Of a DNA stretch of 64,000 nt, positions 57,540-64,000 are shown piece after piece. A program made the translations under genes and the position numbers. The first letter of the stretch is position 1; the number at the start of each line of letters is the position of its first letter. The notes beneath the pieces are model-generated. The model was not told where the DNA came from. It made no database searches and saw only the letters and a list, made by a program, of their open reading frames with translations. This DNA is from Lomentospora prolificans. Its lineage: Eukaryota > Ascomycota > Sordariomycetes > Microascales > Microascaceae. The DNA is taken from positions 5,022,001 to 5,086,000 of the forward strand of contig JARFXM010000003.1 of NCBI GenBank assembly GCA_029532625.1, in the 5' to 3' direction.

Positions 57540-59858
57540 GCGTGACCCGGTCCTGGGAATATCACCGCAGGAACTTTGTGAGTTATAGAGCAGCCACGGA
57601 GGGTATCAATGTCAGGTGTTTGATCTACATCGCTTAACGAAGAATGTCTGTTAGTGCAACGAGGCAACGAGAATAGGGAGGTTCGATTGAGTCGGGTCTG
57701 CTCGCGTTAAATGTTTGTTTGCTGCCACTATACACATATATTCCGAGATAAAAATAGAGAGTTGAGTACTGTAATCCCATTTTCTTCGCTCCATTCGAGG
57801 GCGTACCAGGCAGATACGTTTATGAACCTCCAATTGCTATGTCCACTAGAGAATAGATACCCTGCTCTTTAATCATCAAAATGCATTCCTGAGTACCCCA
57901 CGTTTTCTTGTCTCGATTCTTCTAGTCTAACCATATTAAGTAGTAGTGTCTACGGGGGTCGGTCGTCGAACTTATCTTAAGCCTCACATTCCTCGCATCA
58001 AGACACTAAATGGGCACTGACATATTCAGACCAGGATCTTCGACTCAGAGATGACCCTGCGTCTCAAGACTCTGGGACTCAACCCCAGCCCTCCATGGCC
58101 ATTTGGAAGGAGATGAATATATCTCTCTTCTTTTTCTGTTCCCCATACTCATTAAGGCATCGACGCCGTCGCTCCCATGGGCCGAATCGTTTAGCGTGTA
58201 ATGGCGCCGACACGTTGTGTTTATAGATAAATATAATACAGTTGTTAACCGCGCCAAAACCCCCGAGTCGTGCGCACACGCGAGCATGAGAGCCGCCATC
58301 TATAGTTAGGCCCCTCTGAACTTGTTAAAGAAGAATATTATTTAATATTTTACCCTGAAGTCTGCAATTCCTATCTTTTGCCTTCAGAATATTTCCCTTT
58401 TACACAGAATAAACCGTACGAGGTGTAGTTGGAACGCGCTGTTCCACAAGTTCTTCAAAATAAGTTGAACTATCATACTGATGCGTCCAACCAAAACACT
58501 ATATATCTGGTGCCTTCTGTAGCCAGCAGGACACATGTATGCGCATTCTCGAGGCAATTCATGACGGGCGGGGGATTATCAACAGGAAGCCGCATCCCTA
58601 TTCGAGTGCATGAGTCCACAGAGACGAGTGGCGAAAGCCGTCGTTAGTCTCGGGCCTAGGCAGCCCGCCCCTGGATGCTGGTACCAGCATCCGAGTTTCG
58701 CCCGGGCTGATAATCCGAAACGGCGAACTTCTTGCTGGCCACCTTCCTTATCCGGTTAAAAATTCCTAACATTTACCAGCGTGTCTTATCTCCTGGTTTT
58801 CAGTCAGAGCCGCAGGCCGTGATCGGCGCTCAATTGGTGGCAATCAGGCGGAGCCAAAAGGTACGTTCATTGTAATAAACGGTAGATGATTGGCCAGTCT
58901 CGGGGTCGACTTTCCACTCCTCAGGGCTTACCTCGGGGCTAAATATTTAAGCTCGAAGACGGAGGAAAATGCAGGTTCCGACGAGGTTGGCTCGATGAAA
59001 AGGCAGTTCTTGGCATACAAAGTGAGGCTGAACTTAATCTCCTTCGCGTGGAACGCACTTCGCCCGTTTGCGCCGAGAAATCTCCTTGCTCCGATGGGAT
59101 GGGATGGATCTCGACTGGCTTCGCTCGAGCTTACCCTATTTGCTATTAGGCCTCCCCCGTATTTTCAGGGGGGATGTGTCCACGTGACTCCTCCTAAACA
59201 ATGGAGACCTCGGGTTTCAACTATTAATGGGATGATGTTTCCATTGCAAAAGATCCTTTCACCTTGTGGGCCCATGACGTAAGATTAACAACCTCATACG
59301 GCAGACGAGCGAAAAGTTAAACCAGGAGCCAACCAGTGCTCGTGTATGTGACTGGGAATGGCTTAGTCCCCAGGGTGAAGGTCGTTCGATCTCAGGGAAA
59401 AGCAACGACGCGATGAGACTTCGCATTGTCCCGCCCATTAACCACAACTGGGCATAGGAGAATTGTCGCGAATGCCGAGCATGGCTCTGCATTACATCTA
59501 CAGATCGACCCCCCCCCACTCCCGAAATCGGGGAGTACGCCAGCGACACCACCGGTTCCACCGAGACTTGTTCGCGAGCTCCACATAGACAAGCCAATGG
59601 ATTACTAGTTTGTATCTCCTAACACTGGTCGGTGCCACCGGTCACTTTTCGCCCCAGGAGTTCTTTTGTCCTTTAAAAGCCAAATCTGGGGCCCCTTCCG
59701 GATTACTCCAGGATTCTTTTTCTCCTCTCGTGTCTAATCGCCGAAGAAACAACTTGGGTTACGCGAAGGAATCCGCGAAGGAATCCATTCCACCCCCGTC
59801 AAGTATCGATATCTAAGTCCAAGCATACGGGGTTCGCTCAACCCGCGGCGAGGCAGTA
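57540..59858. other. 2.3-kb intergenic
   Basis: No recognisable gene. A 130-codon plus-strand frame (58890-59282) has no motif. The last part is the promoter of the amino-acid permease and includes a 12-base direct duplication (GCGAAGGAATCC twice, about 59761-59784). Confidence 0.45.
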
Positions 59859-61525
59859 ATGGGTCATTCAGAAACCATGGACACGCCGACCAACTCTCCT
59901 GCCGACCAGGAGAAGGGCGTCGTCACCGAGACCCCTCCGGCGTTCGACCCTGCCGTCCCCAATTCCGGCGGAATGCTAGATGGCGAAGTCGGTGAAATCA
60001 TCAATTACAAGACTTTGAGCTGGTGGTATGTCCATGTCTCTAATCAACTGCCGTTAAATATTACATTTTGATCGAAGTTCTGACCACCTCCATTAGGCAA
60101 GGTGGTATCGTCTTGATTGCAGAAACCGTCTCACTCGGCATCCTGTCTCTACCCTCTGTGCTGGCCACAGTCGGTCTTGTACCCGGCATCGTCTTGATCC
60201 TCTTTTTGGGATGTCTGTCTACCTATTCTGGCCTCGTACTTGCCGAGTTCCGAAAGAAATACCCATTCGTCCAGAACTTTGGCGATGCCGTCGAAGTGAT
60301 TGGAGAGTCCGTCGGTATGGGCCGTCTGTTTCAGGAGTTCTTCGGCTGGGCCCAGGTTCTCTTCCAGGTTTTCGTCATGGGAAGCCACCTCTTGACGTGG
60401 ACGATCTGCATGAACACTCTGACCAACAGCGCCTCCTGCACCATTGTGTGGGCTGTCGTGGGGTTGGTCGTGTTCTGGGTCTGTAACCTGCCTAGGACCT
60501 TGAAGTATACGAGCTACATGTCAATAGCCTGTGAGTCCCAACTTCACCCGACTGCACATTGTTACAGTGTAGTAATACGGAGAATCTAACTCTCGATGCA
60601 GCTTGCTTGTCAATTACTACCGCTGTCCTCATTACTGTCGTTGACGTTGCCATCGAGCGACCCATTGGGAGCGGTAGCTTCCATGTAGCTAACGAGCTTG
60701 GCTTTACTGGTGCTTTTTTGGCTGTCACCAACATCGCCATTGCCTTCTGTAAGATTCCCCGTCGCTTTCAAAATACAGAACTTGGCGCGAGCTCTAACAC
60801 TTTGCTCTTAGCGAGCCATTCTTGCTTCTTCACGGTAATTTCCGAGTTCAAAAACCCCGACGACTGGCCCAAGGCTCTCGCTTTGCTCCAGATCGCGGAT
60901 ACCACCATATACCTTGTCGCCGCTATCGTCATCTACGTGTTCGTTGGTCCGACTGTTCCATCGCCCGCACTTTCTGCTGCTGGGTCCCCTGTGGTGCGGA
61001 AGGTGATCTGGGGTATTGCCATTCCGAGTGAGTGCTACATATACGGCTCCTTTTTAGACTTCGGCCCTTGTGCTAATGTGTGACTTAGCTATCGTGATTG
61101 CCGGTGTCATTTACGGCCATGTCGCTTCTGCGTATATCTTCTCCCGAATCTTCCGCAACACCAAGCACGTCGTTCGGAGAACGAAGCTGTCCACACTGTC
61201 GTGGTTCGCCGTCACGCTGGGAATCTGGACTATTTCTATGATAATTGCCGAGTCGATCCCCGTCTTTAACAACTTGCTTGGGTTGATCGGCGCCTTATTC
61301 GCGAGCTGGTTCTCGTATGGTCTTCCCGGCCTCTTCTGGCTCTGGATGCATTACGGAAACTGGTTCAAGGACGGCAAGCAGACTTGCCGTTTTATGGGCA
61401 ATATTCTCCTATTTATCGTTGGTCTTCTAATATGTGTTCTGGGCCTGTGGGCTTCAGCCGTCGCGATTGCCGAGGATAAAGCTCAAAGAAAGCCATGGAC
61501 TTGCGCCAGTAACGCCGCGGAATAG
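59859..61525 (+). CDS. Amino-acid permease, AAAP family (Mtr-like neutral amino-acid transporter)
   Basis: Plasma-membrane proton-coupled transporter of neutral or aromatic amino acids, like Neurospora Mtr. Five exons join in phase: 59859-60025, 60097-60530, 60602-60748, 60812-61027 and 61089-61525 (466 residues). The N-terminus is hydrophilic and Pro/Glu-rich. About eleven helices follow, the first with GGIVLIAETVSLGILSLPSV (the broken first helix of the family). Further landmarks are GCLSTYSGLVLAEFRKKYP, HSCFFTVISEFKNPDDWPKA (conserved loop) and IWTISMIIAESIPVFNNLLG. The start at 59859 is the only ATG giving the acidic N-terminal tail; an ATG two codons-blocks later (59877) is equally possible. 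All intron ends are standard. The substrate spectrum is not predictable. Confidence 0.92.
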
Positions 61526-63130
61526 AGACGTACCCCCTCATAGAATTAGAACATTGAACGTGTACAGTTTTGAATCATGACTCTTTACGATGGATTACCT
61601 AAAATATTTCATAATAAGATATAAGTAAAAATTTCCTTTACCCTTGCAGGTCTGGGTGTCCTTCCATCTGAACGGGCTCATACAATCTAGGTAGGACTCG
61701 AAGTGCATTCTCGCACTAGTAGTAGCTGCTTCAGAGCTATTACCTCGGTATTTGCAAGATAACCTTGCTTTCGCCTCCGAAAATGATCTTCCACACATTG
61801 CGCGGCCTCGCGTGCTTTCTGCTCGTCATCTGCATGCCATCAATATGAAAAGAGTAACGCAGCCTATATCCCGCCCGTCTAGACACGACTTGTAGACTCC
61901 GCCTACTAATGTCGTAACAGCTAGTTGTGAAACGGCCCATATGGGAGAGACCAGCCGCGCATGTCTGTTCAGACATGTTTCATCGGATTTGGGCGGTTGA
62001 GCTAGCTCCATGTCGACTCCCCCTCCAGGCATAAACATACTACGCACCACGTTCAATGTTATCCCACCATGCGGAGCGCGCCCACATCGCGGCTCCGTTG
62101 GTAGCCGCATCTATTCGTTGACACTACAAATTCCGCCCAAACGCCGGCGCGGGGTTGACCGGACGCAATACGCCATCGCGTTGCGCTAAGTGACGTCAGC
62201 TTATGGGGCATTTGCTCTTTCTAAGCATGGCATACTAGATACAGTCTGCTCTGGCTCGGCTCTGTCATGAACTCGTGGTCTTGCGGACGAATAGAATATC
62301 AACTACTTCCGGTTCACCACGGGAAGGTTTTGATAGAGAGACTGTAGTCTATAGTGTACTGAGTTTGGGCTCCCACGCCTCTGACTGTCTTCGCAGATCT
62401 TATATCCCCTTTCCATCTGTTCTTTTCCCCCCTTTTCTTTTTCTTTCTAGAGCAGCAATCCACCCGAGAGCAGTTGGCATTGACTTGGCTTGCATCAAAC
62501 AACCGCATGGCATGGATTGAACCACCTCTTATCTCAACGATGCCAGTCGTATACACGTTTCTCTGGGCTCACCTGGTAGGTAGTGCCGGATTGGGGCGAA
62601 CGGATCCGGTCTGACGCAAGTCTTGGACATGGAACCAACCGATAATCGCGGCACACTTTTACATGTAGGGGACAAACACATACAAGTCCGATATTGACTT
62701 CTATCCCAAATAAAAAGGTGACACGCACCTTCACGTGAAACCAAAGACCACTTCACAGAAGAGATTTGACCAGTTAGCCGCCTTGTTGCATCATAGACAC
62801 GTCCATAGCCTTGCTGTCGGCTTGAGCCAGCTCTAGATACTCTCTAGAGAAGTGGCTGAGGAGAAGCAGCCCGAAATGGATGACTACCTACCCCGGCGAT
62901 GCATTACAGGCTTTAGATTAATTCAAGTATGTGCCCCAGATATGTTATCATATGCACATGATTGAGCCACGATATAGAAGCATCAGCAAGTATATGGTTT
63001 CTATCCTAGAAATAGAAGAGGAATTGACGCCAGTTGAACACAGTCACCGGTACTGAATGGTTGTTTGCTCGCTATGCACATCTGAACGCCGGTATGCGAC
63101 CGAGTAAGAGCCCATATATAATACCTAGAC
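61526..63130. other. Intergenic between convergent genes
   Basis: 1.6 kb with only short frames on both strands and no motif. It contains the 3' ends of the permease and the sugar-porter-type carrier. Confidence 0.45.
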
Positions 63131-64000
63131 TTAAACCTTGGAAGCCGTCTCTACATGAACAGTATCCTCGAGTTCCATCTCCTTGGCCAGACCCGCCTTT
63201 GCCATTGCCGCTGTGCTCGTGCAGACATACGACTTGAATTTGCGTGCCGGAAGTTTAGCCTGGAACATCTCGTGGATCTCCTCGAGAGTGCGATCGCGGG
63301 TTTCCGGGATAAAGAAATAGGTGAAGACGAGTAGGATTGCGTTCGAGCCGAACCAAATGTACCTATCAACGTGAAATCGTCAGTTGGGGTCCCCAGATAT
63401 GGGGCTAGGTTTAGACAAACCCATATTTGGCGCGCCATCCTAGGCTAGCTGGGTTGATAAAGTACGGCGCGGTGAAGACACCAAGCCAGTTACCGAGGAA
63501 GTTGAGAGCCGTGGCTATACCGTAGGTGTGGGCGCGAAGATGGTTGTTGGGGTATTCGCCGCCCAGAAGCCACGCATATGGCGCTAGAACAACATAAGCG
63601 AACAAAATACAAACATCGCCGAAGGGCATAACAGTGAGCTTACCGTAGGCAACATAAGCAAAAGTAAAGAGGGACATGAAAGCGACCACGGCCTTACCCG
63701 CAGCGGCGCTCTCGGGTGCAACAGTCCAGGCAATTGCAAATGCTAGCTGGCAACACCCGCATGCGCCGACACCCAGCATGACGATGAGACGGCGGTCGAG
63801 ACGACGGACGAAGAATAAACTGCTCAAGACGCCGATGAGACCCATGCAGCTTACCATTGTGGAGTAGGCGAAGGCCTCCTTAATTCCGGCGACGTCAAGG
63901 AAATAAGTGGTATAGATGTTCAACCAAGAAGAGCCTAGAGAAAAGAGTTAATAAGTCGATCGCATTATTATTAGCATGAGCTCCACTTCTCATGGGGTCG
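63131..64000 (-). CDS. MFS sugar-porter-type transporter, C-terminal part (runs off the right edge)
   Basis: Only the 3' part is in the window: exons 63421-63934 and 63131-63362, joined in phase across a 58-bp intron (63363-63420). The reading covers the second half of a sugar porter: SSWLNIYTTYFLDVAGIKEA (helix 7 region), VRRLDRRLIVMLGVGACGCC, YAWLLGGEYPNNHLRAHTYG (the conserved E-P-R loop before helix 11, here with EYPNNHLR), LNFLGNWLGVFTAPYFI and YFFIPETRDRTLEEIHEMFQ, the PETKG-like ending. The cytosolic tail is about 35 residues. The intron before 63934 ends in TTCTCTAG; its donor is at or beyond the window end. It is closest to alpha-glucoside/hexose-type carriers, but substrate is not fixed. 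Confidence 0.9.

Noticed and set aside
1..64000. Secondary-metabolite cluster, CRISPR array, intact transposon or viral element
   Set aside because: No PKS, NRPS, terpene synthase, reverse transcriptase, transposase or regularly spaced repeats were recognised. The dioxygenase-carrier-regulator trio is better explained as catabolic.

Overview
The window is nuclear DNA of a filamentous ascomycete (Pezizomycotina). Genes have short introns (about 50-190 bp) with GT..AG ends and are spaced by 0.3-4 kb of non-coding DNA. Families typical of moulds are present: Zn2Cys6 regulators, a PTH11-type rhodopsin-fold receptor, FUSC/DUF2421 transporter, fungal catalase-peroxidase, allantoate-permease-type MFS, and STAND/ankyrin/TPR remnants. 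The species cannot be named from sequence alone. Most genes below are spliced models that I built by joining exons across GT..AG introns with matching phase; exon coordinates are in the evidence.

Left part (1-17.6 kb): a Zn2Cys6 regulator whose first exon lies off the left edge; a Nudix hydrolase; a NAD(P)-binding epimerase-like protein; an eight-exon PTH11-like receptor (minus strand); a small secreted cysteine-containing peptide gene with a dibasic processing site and an early stop; an enoyl-CoA hydratase/isomerase; a glutathione S-transferase.

Middle left (17.6-34.4 kb): a gene graveyard with a tRNA-Leu(CAG). It holds decayed TPR repeats (minus strand), a broken STAND N-terminal domain followed by frameshifted ankyrin repeats, a large intact FUSC-type membrane transporter, the catalase-peroxidase katG, and a decayed calcineurin-type phosphoesterase followed by an unassigned broken coding region.

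Middle right (34.4-53.1 kb): the densest part. A secreted endonuclease/exonuclease/phosphatase-fold nuclease, an aldo/keto reductase of the K+-channel-beta type, then a Zn2Cys6 regulator, a TauD-type dioxygenase and a Dal5/Soa1-type MFS carrier. The dioxygenase and the carrier diverge from a common 1.1 kb promoter region, and with the regulator they make a plausible sulfonate uptake-and-cleavage unit. A PARG-like (TIGR02452) protein and a single-pass membrane protein follow.

Right part (53.1-64 kb): mostly gene-poor, with a tRNA-Ala(AGC), a frameshifted cupin remnant, an AAAP amino-acid permease, and the 3' end of a sugar-porter-type MFS gene that runs off the right edge. No secondary-metabolite backbone gene (PKS, NRPS, terpene synthase), intact transposon, rRNA or CRISPR array was seen.
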